From positions 27,515-91,514 of the forward strand of contig NZ_JAVRHT010000013.1 of NCBI RefSeq assembly GCF_031846415.1: a stretch of DNA of 64,000 bases. Reading direction: 5' to 3'. Positions 25,789 through 33,613 of this stretch are shown piece by piece. Under the pieces are notes generated by a model, which made no database searches, was not told where the DNA came from, and worked only from the letters and a program-made list of their open reading frames with translations. This DNA comes from Rubrivirga litoralis (GTDB lineage Bacteria > Bacteroidota > Rhodothermia > Rhodothermales > Rubricoccaceae). Position 1 is the first letter of the stretch. Each line of letters starts with the position of its first letter. The translations under genes were made by a program, and so were the position numbers.

Positions 25789-26811
25789 TTATCCCTCCGT
25801 CAGCTGGTCGTAGCGGGTGCGGAGGAGCTTGACGTCCTCCCACGTGGGCCGCTTCCACTGGGGGTTGCGGAGGAGCGCGGCGGGGTGGTACGTGACCAGG
25901 AGCGGGAGGCCGTAGAAGTCCTGGAACGTCCCGCGGAGGGACGCCAGCGACGACTTCTTCCCCAGCAGCCCGTTCCCGGCGCTCTTGCCGACGGCGAGGA
26001 GCACCTTGGGGCGGACGAGCGCGATCTGCTTGTAGAGGATCGGGATGTGGGCCTCGACCTCGTCGGCGAGCGGGTCTCGGTTGTTCGGCGGTCGGCTCTT
26101 GAGGATGTTCGTGATGTAGACCTCGGGGCGCTTAAAGAGGACGGCCTCCAGGATCTTGTCCAGGAGCTGCCCGCTCCGGCCGACGAACGGCTCGCCTTGG
26201 CGGTCCTCGTCGGCGCCCGGGGCCTCGCCGATGACCATGAGGTCGGCGTCGGGGTCGCCGGTGCCCAGGACCGGGTGGATCCGGTCGCGGTCGATGGGGA
26301 CGAGCTCGGTCTCGTCGAGCCAGGCGTAGACCTCGTCGAGCGAGGTCATGTCGCGGAGCGGGGAGTCCTCGGGGATGAGGGCCTCGATCCGCTCGTAGGG
26401 CGAGAGGGCCTCGTCCTGGCTGGGGTCGGGGAGGGCTCCAAACAGGTCGGGCACGTCGTCGGGGGAAGCGGGGGCGTCGGGGGGCGGGGTGGCCTCTTGG
26501 GGCTCGGGCGCCGGAGTGGGCGCCCCGCCCCGCCGGGGCGTCTCGGGCGGGGCGGCCGTCGGGAGGTGACCCTCGGCTTGCCGTTGGCCGGCAGGAAGGG
26601 GGGGCTCGTCGGGGGCGGGGGGCGCGGCCTCTGCGAGGAGCGGCGGCTCGTCGGCGAGGGGCTCCCACTCGGGCCGCTCTTCGGCGAGGGCCGCCGCCGC
26701 CGCGGGCTCGGCGCCCGCGCGGTACCGCGTCGGCCCGACGATGGCGCGCTGGAGCGCGAGGAGGCCGCGGGCCTCTCGGAGCAGGTCGGGGAGAGAGGCG
26801 GCGTCGGCCAC
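25789..26811 (-). CDS. Uracil-DNA glycosylase family 4-like protein lacking all cysteines
   Basis: 340 aa. VIGEAPGADEDRQGEPFVGR (194-212) and VTYHPAALLRNP (306-317) are the two active-site motifs of family 4 UDG. Family 4 normally binds a [4Fe-4S] cluster through four Cys, including KCRPP and a downstream Cys; here these read KSRPP (238-242) and EAHIPIL, and the protein contains no cysteine at all. It also has a Pro/Ala-rich stretch (about 34-130) between an N-terminal helix and the catalytic domain. Uracil excision is plausible but unproven without the cluster. Located directly upstream of dnaB, on the same strand. Confidence 0.82.
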   Translation of the reverse strand: MADAASLPDLLREARGLLALQRAIVGPTRYRAGAEPAAAAALAEERPEWEPLADEPPLLAEAAPPAPDEPPLPAGQRQAEGHLPTAAPPETPRRGGAPTPAPEPQEATPPPDAPASPDDVPDLFGALPDPSQDEALSPYERIEALIPEDSPLRDMTSLDEVYAWLDETELVPIDRDRIHPVLGTGDPDADLMVIGEAPGADEDRQGEPFVGRSGQLLDKILEAVLFKRPEVYITNILKSRPPNNRDPLADEVEAHIPILYKQIALVRPKVLLAVGKSAGNGLLGKKSSLASLRGTFQDFYGLPLLVTYHPAALLRNPQWKRPTWEDVKLLRTRYDQLTEG

Positions 26812-26945
26812 GGGTACGGTCGGGGGGACCGGTCAATGTATCGGGCGGGGCGGCCCTCCGCAACGGCGGTGGATAAGGGTGTGGACAACCCGCTCGACCT
26901 TCACCGCCCCGCCCCGCGGCGGAGGAGCGGCTGTCGTAGAGCGAC

Positions 26946-27025
26946 GTGCAGGGAGGTACAGGGTACTCGGTACGAGGTACATGCGCCGAGGCCAGATTGG
27001 GCCGTCCCTCGTACCCCGTACCGAC
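26946..27025. repeat. Stutter element, GTACC-word family
   Basis: GGTACAGGGTACTCGGTACG with GAGGTAC on one side and CCCTCGTACCCCGTACCGAC on the other, with a centre that includes CCAGATTGGG. It lies in the 288-base gap between the SGNH hydrolase stop and the UDG-like start. The remaining gap sequence is GC-box-rich with no gene seen. Confidence 0.55.
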
Positions 27026-27099
27026 TCAAAGGGTGCCCTAAGCGCCACCCCGCCCGCAGAGCACTTCGAGCGGGGCGGGCACGGAACTGCCCCCTCCTC

Positions 27100-27759
27100 T
27101 CAGGCCCCGAGCGCGGCGCGGACGGCCGGCGCGATCCGCTCGGCCCAGGCGGCGTAGGCCGCCCCGCTCGGGTGGAGGCCGTCGGCGGCGACGAGCGCGC
27201 CCTGCTCCCGCGAGAGGGCCGTGACGTCGACCCACCTCGCCCCGGCGGCGTCGGCCTCGGCGCGGGCGGCGGCGTTGAAGGCGTCGACCTCGCGGCCGAT
27301 CTCGGCCGGCGTCCGCACGGGCACGTCGGCGTCCTCGGGCGGGGCGGCGCCGTGCGGCGTGCGGCCCCAGTCGGGGATCGAGACGACGACGACGCGCTCC
27401 GCCCTGCCCGTTTGCGGTCCGCCGGTTTGCGGTCCGCCTGCGAGGGCGACGGCGCGCGCGAGGAGGGCGGCGAACCGGGCGCGGTAGGCGTCGGCGTCGG
27501 GCCGCCGGTACTGGTCGTTCACGCCGATGAGGAGCGTCACGGCGTTGGCGGGCTCGGACAGACCGCGATCCGGCGGGGCGGCGTCGAGGGCGGCGGCGAG
27601 GTCCTCGGTCGTCCACCCGGTCTGCGCGACGACCGTGGGCGGGGCGACGTTGAGGCCGTCCGTGCGGAGGGCGGCGGCGACGCGGGCGGGCCACGCCTCG
27701 TCGGGCGCGACGCCCTCGCCGACCGTGTACGAGTCGCCCAGGCAGAGGAGGCGCGTCAC
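27100..27759 (-). CDS. SGNH/GDSL-type hydrolase
   Basis: 219 aa serine hydrolase. LLCLGDSYTVGEG contains the block I Ser (GDSY); the Gly of block II is less clear; LLIGVNDQY is block III (GxND), and ADGLHPSGAAY has the catalytic Asp-x-x-His. No signal peptide, so probably a cytosolic esterase or lipase-like enzyme. The GTG start overlaps the coaBC stop (GTGA), so it is coupled to coenzyme A synthesis genes. A 12-residue stretch GGPQTGGPQTGR is encoded by a tandem duplication of about 14 bases (27411-27440), probably another in-gene stutter repeat. Confidence 0.83.
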   Translation of the reverse strand: MTRLLCLGDSYTVGEGVAPDEAWPARVAAALRTDGLNVAPPTVVAQTGWTTEDLAAALDAAPPDRGLSEPANAVTLLIGVNDQYRRPDADAYRARFAALLARAVALAGGPQTGGPQTGRAERVVVVSIPDWGRTPHGAAPPEDADVPVRTPAEIGREVDAFNAAARAEADAAGARWVDVTALSREQGALVAADGLHPSGAAYAAWAERIAPAVRAALGA

Positions 27760-29078
27760 GCGGGCGGGGCGGCGTCGTGCGGGGCGGCCGTGACCACGTC
27801 GAGGAGCGCCGCGGCAATCTCGGCCTTGGGCGCCGTCGCGATCTCGACGCGCTGGCCGCCCCGCCCGAGCAGCGTCAGGCGGTTGGTGCCGGTGCCGAAG
27901 CCCGCGCCCGGCTCGCCCTGCACGTTGAGGGCGATCCAGTCGAGCCGCTTCCGCTCCAGTTTGGCGCGCGCGTGGGCGTCGCCGTCGTGCGTTTCGAGGG
28001 CGAAGCCGACGAGCGTCTGGCCGTCGCGGCGGCGCTCGCCGAGCGCGGCGAGAACGTCGGGCGTGCGGCGGAGGCGGAGCACGAGGTCGCCCTCGCCCTT
28101 TTTCAGCTTCTGGTCCGAGGGCTCGGCCGGCGCGTAGTCGCTCACGGCCGCCGCCGCGACCACGAGGTCGGCCTCGACGGCGAGCGCGGCCGCCAGCATC
28201 TCGTCGGCCGTCTCGACGTCGACGCGCTCGACGCCGGGCGGGGTGGCGAGCGTGACCGGTCCCGCGACGAGCGTCACGCGCGCGCCGCGCCGCGCCGCGG
28301 CCTCGGCGACAGCGAACCCCATGGTCCCGGTCGAGCTATTGGACAGGAACCGGACCGGGTCGATGGCCTCGCGCGTCGGTCCGGCGGTGACGAGGACGCG
28401 GACGCCGGAGAGGGATGGGGGATGGAGGATGGAGGGATGAGCGCTCCCGCCCGGCTTTGGACCCTCTGCCCATCCCTCTTCATCCCTCCCCATTCCCGAT
28501 CCCTCCCCGCCCCGCCCGGGCGGGGCGGCCAGCCACTCGCCGATCCGCCGCGCGAGGTCCTCGGGCTCCGGCAGGCGGCCGTCGCCGACGAGCCCCGACG
28601 CCAGTTCCCCGTGGGCGGGGTGGACGACCGTCACGCCGTCGGCCTGGAGCGTCGCCACGTTGCGCCGGGTGGCCGGGTGGCCCCACATGTCGTGGTCCAT
28701 GGCCGGCGCCACCAGGACCGGGCACCGCGCCGAGAGCACGACGGCCGTGAGCATCGAGTCGCAGAAGCCGCCGGCCAGCTTCGCCAGCGTCTGCGCCGTC
28801 GCCGGGGCGACGACGACGCCGTCGGCCCAGAGCCCGAGCTCGACGTGCTTGGTCCACGCCGTCTGCGCCGCGCCGGCGTCGGGGAACAGCGGCCCGAGCA
28901 CCTCGCGCCCGGCCAGCGTCGCGACGGTCAGCGGCGGGATAAAGCGGGCCGCCGCCGCCGTCATCACCGGCTGGACGTCCGCCCCGCCCTTGACGAGGCG
29001 CCGCACGAGGTCGGCGGCTTTATAGGCCGCGATGCTCCCCGTGATGCCGAGGACGATCTTTTTGCCTTCGAGCGGCAC
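27756..29078 (-). CDS. coaBC: Bifunctional phosphopantothenoylcysteine decarboxylase / phosphopantothenate-cysteine ligase
   Basis: 440 aa; catalyses two consecutive steps of coenzyme A synthesis. The CoaC part (1-180) has IVLGITGSIAAYKAADLVRR, the active-site His in WTKHVELG, PATAQTLAKLAGGFCDSML (flavin/substrate segment) and PAMDHDMW. The CoaB part starts at about 225 with VRVLVTAGPTREAIDPVRFL, followed by SNSSTGTMG. The linker (about 186-224) is unusual: it is encoded by a GGGATG-word stutter element of the kind that otherwise fills gaps between genes. GTG start. Preceded by rpoZ and gmk, the normal Bacteroidota order. Confidence 0.94.
   Translation of the reverse strand: MPLEGKKIVLGITGSIAAYKAADLVRRLVKGGADVQPVMTAAAARFIPPLTVATLAGREVLGPLFPDAGAAQTAWTKHVELGLWADGVVVAPATAQTLAKLAGGFCDSMLTAVVLSARCPVLVAPAMDHDMWGHPATRRNVATLQADGVTVVHPAHGELASGLVGDGRLPEPEDLARRIGEWLAAPPGRGGEGSGMGRDEEGWAEGPKPGGSAHPSILHPPSLSGVRVLVTAGPTREAIDPVRFLSNSSTGTMGFAVAEAAARRGARVTLVAGPVTLATPPGVERVDVETADEMLAAALAVEADLVVAAAAVSDYAPAEPSDQKLKKGEGDLVLRLRRTPDVLAALGERRRDGQTLVGFALETHDGDAHARAKLERKRLDWIALNVQGEPGAGFGTGTNRLTLLGRGGQRVEIATAPKAEIAAALLDVVTAAPHDAAPPA
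28407..28523. repeat. Stutter element in frame inside coaBC
   Basis: GAGAGGGATGGGGGATGGAG followed by more GGATG words, a centre, then words such as CCCATCCCTCTTCATCCCTC, ending in a GC-box pair. Same family and layout as the gap elements at 6768 and 25707. In frame it encodes about 39 Gly/Pro-rich residues exactly between the two catalytic domains. Confidence 0.7.
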
Positions 29079-29147
29079 AGCGGGGCGGGGTGGAGCCGTC
29101 GCTCTTCGGGGGAGGACGCACCCCGTACCAAGTACCCTGTACCAGCT

Positions 29148-29459
29148 CTAGGCTCCGTCGCCTTCGCTGGCGGTCGGGTTGCGGAAGTAGAGCTCGCCGT
29201 CCTGGAGCTCCTCGATGGCCGCGCGGCTGGGCTTCGGCTGGCGCTCGTACTCGAGCGAGATGCGGAGCTGGTCCTCGTTCGAGCGGAGCTCCTCGGCCGG
29301 GTCGAGCGCGAGGTCCTCGAAGTAGCTCAGCCGCTGGTCGAGCTCGGCCTTCGTCTTCGAGGCGAGCTGGCGCGCTCGCTTCGAGATCACCGTCACGGTC
29401 TCGTAGAGGTTGCCGGTCTCGTCGGCCAGCTTCGTCGTGTCGAGGGTCTGGATCGCCAT
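29148..29459 (-). CDS. rpoZ: RNA polymerase omega subunit, Bacteroidota-type
   Basis: 103 aa. VTVISKRARQLASKTKAELD corresponds to the conserved omega segment (I-x-x-R-A-x-Q-L) contacting the beta' subunit. LRISLEYERQPKPSRAAIEEL fits the C-terminal Rpb6/omega tail seen in Bacteroidota. It sits between gmk and coaBC, the classical place for rpoZ. The protein is acidic and small, as expected. Confidence 0.83.
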   Translation of the reverse strand: MAIQTLDTTKLADETGNLYETVTVISKRARQLASKTKAELDQRLSYFEDLALDPAEELRSNEDQLRISLEYERQPKPSRAAIEELQDGELYFRNPTASEGDGA

Positions 29460-29516
29460 GGGTCGGAGGGGGAGCGGGTAGCTAGAGAGCGTACGCGCGG
29501 GCGGGGCGGGGCGGGG

Positions 29517-30083
29517 CTAAGAATCCAGGAAAGCGCGGACGCGCGCGGTCGTCTCGCCGACGGCCCGCTCCAAATCGTCGTTGACGACGGTCGCGTCGAA
29601 CTCGTGGGCGTAGCCGAGCTCCATCTTGGCCCGTTCGAGGCGGACGGCGATCCGCTCCTCGTCCTCGGTCCCGCGCGCGTGGAGCCGGTCGGCGAGGGCG
29701 GCCAGGCTGGGCGGCTCGACGAAGAGCGTGAGCGCGGCGCCGCCGAAGAGCCGCTTCACGTTGAGCGCCCCCTTGACGTCGATGTCCAAGACTACGGCGC
29801 GGACGCCCTCGGCCCGCGCCGTTCGCTCGACCTCCTCGCGGAGCGTCCCGTAGAACCGGCCGGGGTAGACCTCCTCGTGCTCGACGAAGTCGCCGGCGCT
29901 CAGGCGGTGCAGGAACTCCTCGGGCGAGAGGAAAAAGTAGTCGACCCCGTGGGCCTCGGCTGGGCGCGGCTCGCGCGTCGTCGCGCTCACCGAGAACTGG
30001 AGGCCGGGCACCTCGGCCATCAGCCGCCGCGCGATCGTCGTCTTGCCGGCGCCGCTCGGGGCGGTGAGCACGAGGAGCTTCAT
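29517..30083 (-). CDS. gmk: Guanylate kinase
   Basis: 188 aa; phosphorylates GMP to GDP with ATP. KLLVLTAPSGAGKTTIARRL is the P-loop. FSVSATTREPRPAEAHGVDY is the GMP-binding segment, and VVLDIDVKGALNVK is the Walker B-like strand. ERIAVRLERAKMELGYAHEF closes the lid and C-terminal region. Start at MKLLVLTAPSG; 22 upstream codons come from a stutter repeat. Cotranscribed with yicC upstream and rpoZ/coaBC downstream. Confidence 0.95.
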   Translation of the reverse strand: MKLLVLTAPSGAGKTTIARRLMAEVPGLQFSVSATTREPRPAEAHGVDYFFLSPEEFLHRLSAGDFVEHEEVYPGRFYGTLREEVERTARAEGVRAVVLDIDVKGALNVKRLFGGAALTLFVEPPSLAALADRLHARGTEDEERIAVRLERAKMELGYAHEFDATVVNDDLERAVGETTARVRAFLDS

Positions 30084-30181
30084 GAGAACGCTGAACGATG
30101 AATGATGAACGACGAAGGGGCGGGGTGGGCGGTCTCGCTCGTCGAACACCCCTTCAGCATTCGCCGTTCAGCGTTCAGCGT
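30084..30181. repeat. Stutter element, ATTC/GAAC-word family
   Basis: GAACGCTGAACGATGAATG words on the gmk side and TTCAGCATTCGCCGTTCAGC words on the yicC side are reverse complements and flank a GGGCGGGGTGG box. The element fills the yicC-gmk gap completely. Other copies: 10321, 31228 and 49357. Confidence 0.65.
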
Positions 30182-31060
30182 TCAGACCACGTTCTGGACC
30201 TGCTCGCGGATCTTCTCGACCTCCTCCTTCATGGCGACCGCGAGCCGCGTGAGCTCGGCGTCGTTGGCCTTCGAGCCGACCGTGTTGACCTCGCGGCCGA
30301 TCTCCTGGGCGAGAAAGTTGAGCCGCCGCCCCACCGGCTCGTCCAGCGCCAGCGCCTCACGGAACTGGCCCAGGTGCGACCGCAGGCGGACGGCCTCCTC
30401 GGTCACGTCGAGCCGGTCGGCGAGCAGGACGGCTTCGGCTTCGAGGCGGCCGGGTTCGAGCTGCCCCGCCGCCACGAACTCGTCGAGGCGCTCGTGGAGC
30501 CGCGCGCGGGCCTCCGTGGTCCGCTCCGGCGCCCGCGCCTCGACGGCCGCCGCCCCGCCCTCGATGGCGTCGGCGCGGGCGGCGAGGTCGTCACGGAGCG
30601 CCGCGCCCTCGGCCCGGCGCATGGCGTCGAGGGCGCCGAGCGCCTCGGCCAGCGCCGCCTGGACCGCCCGCCACCCCGCCCCGTCGTCGGGGGCGGGGCG
30701 GGCCACGAGCACGTCGGGCAGGCGGAGCACGTCGGCCAGCGTGACGGCGGCGGCGCCGAGCCCGGCGGCCTCGGCCGCCTCGCGGAGCAGGGCGCCCGCC
30801 GCGCGGGCCGTCTCGGCGTCCACGCGCAGGCCGCTCGCCGCCCCGCCCGCGCGGCTCAGCGACACGTGGACGGTCGCCGTGCCGCGCCCGATGGCCTCTT
30901 TGACGGTGGACTGCACGGCCGTCTCGTGCTCGGCCAGGTCGCCCAGCCCGCGGACCGTGGCCTCGGCGTAGCGGCCGTTGACGGTGCGGACCTCGACGGT
31001 CGCCTCGGCGCCGTCGGCGGCGGCGCTCCCCCGCCCGAACCCGGTCATGCTGCGGATCAT
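30182..31060 (-). CDS. yicC: YicC/YloC family endoribonuclease
   Basis: 292 aa. MIRSMTGFGRGSA is the family N-terminus, and the C-terminus RRLNFLAQEIGREVNTVGSK followed by ANDAELTRLAVAMKEEVEKI is the DUF1732-type signature. Characterised YicC proteins are endoribonucleases that act on mRNA or small RNAs. An ATG at residue 5 (MTGFGRG) is an equally possible start. It precedes gmk, the conserved order in many bacteria. A tRNA-Ser gene lies just upstream on the same strand. Confidence 0.9.
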   Translation of the reverse strand: MIRSMTGFGRGSAAADGAEATVEVRTVNGRYAEATVRGLGDLAEHETAVQSTVKEAIGRGTATVHVSLSRAGGAASGLRVDAETARAAGALLREAAEAAGLGAAAVTLADVLRLPDVLVARPAPDDGAGWRAVQAALAEALGALDAMRRAEGAALRDDLAARADAIEGGAAAVEARAPERTTEARARLHERLDEFVAAGQLEPGRLEAEAVLLADRLDVTEEAVRLRSHLGQFREALALDEPVGRRLNFLAQEIGREVNTVGSKANDAELTRLAVAMKEEVEKIREQVQNVV

Positions 31061-31104
31061 GGGGCGGGGCGGGGCAGAACGGGGCGGGGCGGTCGGTACG
31101 GAAG

Positions 31105-31134
31105 AGCCCCGGCCTGCGGGGCAGGGCCGGGGCT
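31105..31134. terminator. Perfect hairpin after tRNA-Ser
   Basis: A 10-bp perfect stem (AGCCCCGGCC / GGCCGGGGCT) with a 10-base G/C loop, immediately 3' of tRNA-Ser on the minus strand and upstream of yicC. It is followed by CTCTTCC rather than a clean T-run. Probably the tRNA transcript terminator or processing hairpin. Confidence 0.6.
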
Positions 31135-31139
31135 CCGTG

Positions 31140-31227
31140 CGGAGAGAGAGGGATTCGAACCCTCGGTACCGGAAACCGGCACACGCGCTTTCCAGGCGCG
31201 CCCCTTCAGCCACTCGGGCACCTCTCC
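31140..31227 (-). tRNA. tRNA-Ser (anticodon GGA)
   Basis: 88 bases. Acceptor GGAGAGG pairs with TCTCTCC (one G-T). The D arm starts TGCCCGAGTGGCTGAAGG, the anticodon loop is CTGGAAA (GGA) with stem GCGCG/CGCGC, the variable arm is long as expected for class II, and the T arm is GAGGGTTCGAATCCCTC. The discriminator base is G. CCA is not encoded; the sequence continues CACGG. It lies between frr and yicC. Confidence 0.95.
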
Positions 31228-31330
31228 GGGGAATGCGGAATGAGGAATGTAGAACGCGGAAGGGAGTCCGAGAGCCGCCCCGCCCGTCCTGACGGCCCCT
31301 TCACCATTCCGCGTTCTCACTTCCACATTC
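31228..31330. repeat. Stutter element, ATTCC/GGAAT-word family
   Basis: GGAATGCGGAATGAGGAATG on one side and CCATTCCGCGTTCTCACTTC followed by CACATTCC on the other, around a CCGCCCCGCCC box. It fills the gap between the tRNA-Ser gene and the frr stop; the arms would form a long imperfect hairpin. Confidence 0.65.
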
Positions 31331-31900
31331 CTAGACCTTCATGATGTCGGCCTCCTTGGCCTCGAGCGTCCGGTCGATGCGGCCCGTGTAGCGGTCGGTC
31401 ATCTCCTGGAGCCCGCCCTCGGCCTCGTACTCCATGTCCTCGGAGAGCGACTCGGCCCGCGACGTCTTCTTGATCTGGTCCTTGGCCGTGCGGCGCGCGT
31501 TGCGGATCGAGATTTTGGCCTCCTCGCCCTTGGTCCGGGCCGTCTTGGCGAGGTCGCGGCGGCGCTCCTCGGTCAGCGGCGGGATCGAGATCAGGATCTG
31601 CTGACCGTTGTTGGTCGGGTTCAGGCCCAGGTTCGCGTTCGCGATCCCGCGCTCGATGGCCCCGATCGTCCCCTTGTCGTACGGGGCGACCGTGAGGAGG
31701 TCGGCCTGGGGCGCGGCCACGTTCGCCACCTGGTTCAGCGGCATCGTGCTCCCGTACGCCTCCACGCGGACGCTGTCGAGCATCTGAGGCGCGGCGCGGC
31801 CGGCGCGGACCGTCGCGAGCTCGCTGACGAGGTGGTCGAGGGCGGCGTCCATCTGCATCTCGGCCTCGTCGAGGGCCTCCTGGAGCTGCGGGTCGATCAT
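31331..31900 (-). CDS. frr: Ribosome recycling factor
   Basis: 189 aa, normal length. SELATVRAGRAAPQMLDSVR is the conserved tip of the three-helix bundle. PLNQVANVAAPQADLLTVAP is the domain II hinge, and ISIPPLTEERRRDLAKTART followed by KGEEAKISIRNARR is the second signature. Splits post-termination ribosomes together with EF-G. Directly downstream of pyrH, the near-universal order. Confidence 0.96.
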   Translation of the reverse strand: MIDPQLQEALDEAEMQMDAALDHLVSELATVRAGRAAPQMLDSVRVEAYGSTMPLNQVANVAAPQADLLTVAPYDKGTIGAIERGIANANLGLNPTNNGQQILISIPPLTEERRRDLAKTARTKGEEAKISIRNARRTAKDQIKKTSRAESLSEDMEYEAEGGLQEMTDRYTGRIDRTLEAKEADIMKV

Positions 31901-31975
31901 GGTGTGCGGGCGGGGTGGGGGGAGGAAAGCGCCCGCCCCGCCCGGGCCGTCTGCTCCGGGGCGGGGCGGGGCGGG

Positions 31976-32761
31976 CTAGGCGAAGACGACGGGCTCGAGG
32001 TCGACGTCCCAGTGGACCGTCGTCCCGACGTTCTCGCCGCGCAGGACGCGCGTGAGGGCGCCCGGCCGGTTCATGTCGAACACGATGAGCGGGAGCCCGC
32101 CCTCCTTGGCGAGCGTGACGGCCGTGAGGTCCATGACCTGGAGGTCGCGCTGGATGACCTCGGCGCCGTGGATCGTGTGGTAGCGCTGGGCGTCGGCGTC
32201 AGTCTCGGGGTCGGCCGTGAACACGCCGTCAACGCGGGTGCCCTTGAGGATGACCTCGGCGTCGACCTCGGCGGCGCGGAGCGCGGCGGCCGTGTCGGTC
32301 GAGAAGTAGGGGTGGCCGGTGCCGGCCCCGAACACGACGACCCGGCCCTTTTCGAGGTGGCGGATCGCGCGGCGGCGGATGAACGGCTCGGCGATCTCGT
32401 TCATGTCGATGGCCGAGACCAGCCGCGTGTCGAGGCCGACCGCTTCGAGCGCGTCTTGGAGCGCCATCGCGTTGATCATGGTCGCCAGCATGCCCATGTA
32501 GTCGGCGTGCGCGCGGCTCGACATCTGGGCGCCCTGCGGCGAGACGCCGCGGAAGATGTTGCCCCCGCCGATGACGAGCGCCACCTGGGCGCCGGCGTCG
32601 ACGGCTTCTTTGACGTCGGCGGCGTAGCGGCCGAGGACGCCGTGGTCGATCCCGAACTCGCGCTCGCCGAGCAGGGCCTCCCCGCTCAGCTTGAGGAGCA
32701 CGCGGCGGTACCGCAGGCCGCCGGTCGTCGTCGGGTGCTCGTCGTCGGCCTCGGGGGGCAT
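31976..32761 (-). CDS. pyrH: UMP kinase
   Basis: 261 aa; phosphorylates UMP to UDP. RRVLLKLSGEALLGEREFGI is the phosphate-binding N-terminus, ALVIGGGNIFRG the second nucleotide loop, and GAGTGHPYFSTDTAAALRAA the conserved UMP-binding block; LKGTRVDGVFTADPETDADA is also characteristic. Start at MPPEADDEHPTT. Upstream, the order expected from other bacteria (tsf next) is interrupted by two plus-strand genes. Confidence 0.95.
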   Translation of the reverse strand: MPPEADDEHPTTTGGLRYRRVLLKLSGEALLGEREFGIDHGVLGRYAADVKEAVDAGAQVALVIGGGNIFRGVSPQGAQMSSRAHADYMGMLATMINAMALQDALEAVGLDTRLVSAIDMNEIAEPFIRRRAIRHLEKGRVVVFGAGTGHPYFSTDTAAALRAAEVDAEVILKGTRVDGVFTADPETDADAQRYHTIHGAEVIQRDLQVMDLTAVTLAKEGGLPLIVFDMNRPGALTRVLRGENVGTTVHWDVDLEPVVFA

Positions 32762-32933
32762 GGGGGGCGGGGAGGCAGGACCAAAAAAGCCGCTCGGGCG
32801 GGGCGGCGGGGCACGCGGAAGGTACGCCGGCGCCGCGGCGCCGGGCAACGCAGCGGCGGCCGCCCCGCCCGAAATCGCCGCGTAGAGCGAGCCCGCCGGC
32901 GCCGTGGGCGGAGCCCAGCGGGGCGGGGCGGTT

Positions 32934-32941
32934 TAGCTTTG
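32934..32941 (+). promoter_or_regulatory. TAGCTTTG promoter word before tetR-like gene
   Basis: TAGCTTTG is the best match in the window to the Bacteroidota -7 consensus TAnnTTTG. It lies 30 bases before the ATG and directly abuts a GGGCGGGGCGG box upstream. Confidence 0.48.
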
Positions 32942-32971
32942 GCCGCCCCGCCCGCGCGCTCCGCGTTGCCC

Positions 32972-33559
32972 ATGCCCGCCCCGCCCGCCGCCCCCGCCGA
33001 CCCGCCCCGCCCCGGCGAGGGCTCGCGGGAGGTCACGCGCCGGGCGCTCCTGCGCGGCGCCCGGCGCCTGTTCTCCGAGCGGGGCTACGACCACGTCGGC
33101 GTCCGCGAGATCGCGGCGACGGCGAACGTCAATGCGGCCCTCATCAACCGCTACTTCGGGTCGAAGCTGGGGCTGTTCCAGGAGGCCGTCGCCGAGAGCT
33201 TTACGGTCGGCAACCTCCTCGTCGGCGACCGCGCCACGCTGGGCGACCGCCTCGCGCGCTACCTCGTGCGGCCCCGGCCGGGCGGCTTCGACCCGACGCT
33301 CGTGCTCCTCCGCTCGGCCGCGTCGCCCGAGGCCGGCGGCGTCCTCCGCGCGGCGCTCGCCGACGACGTCGCCGCCCCGCTCGCGGCCTGGCTGGGCGGG
33401 GCGGACGCCCGGGAGCGGGCCGGGCTCGTCGCGGCCGTCCTGTTCGGGTTCGCGCTCGGGCGCGACGTGGCCGCCGTGCCGGCCCTCGCCGACGGCGACC
33501 GCGCGGCGCTCGCGGGCCACCTCGGCGCCGTCCTCCAGCGCCTCATCGACGGGGCCTAG
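32972..33559 (+). CDS. TetR-family transcriptional regulator
   Basis: 195 aa one-component regulator. The N-terminal helix-turn-helix is clear: TRRALLRGARRLFSERGYDH followed by VGVREIAATANVNAALINRY and FGSKLGLF (about 22-70). The C-terminal ligand domain is short and Ala-rich, without an identifiable ligand. No separate target is evident; it likely represses itself or the adjacent methyltransferase gene. With that gene it sits on the opposite strand inside the otherwise collinear rplM-rpsI-rpsB-tsf-pyrH-frr order. Confidence 0.9.
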   Translation: MPAPPAAPADPPRPGEGSREVTRRALLRGARRLFSERGYDHVGVREIAATANVNAALINRYFGSKLGLFQEAVAESFTVGNLLVGDRATLGDRLARYLVRPRPGGFDPTLVLLRSAASPEAGGVLRAALADDVAAPLAAWLGGADARERAGLVAAVLFGFALGRDVAAVPALADGDRAALAGHLGAVLQRLIDGA

Positions 33560-33585
33560 CGGGCGGGGTGGCGGGTCGGGGGGCG

Positions 33586-33593
33586 TAGCTTGG
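33586..33593 (+). promoter_or_regulatory. TAGCTTGG promoter word before methyltransferase-like gene
   Basis: TAGCTTGG, 20 bases before the ATG of the methyltransferase-like gene and just after the tetR-like stop. A GGGCGGGGTGG box lies shortly upstream. It suggests the two plus-strand genes have separate promoters. Confidence 0.42.
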
Positions 33594-33613
33594 CGGCTCT
33601 CCCCCGACGCACG

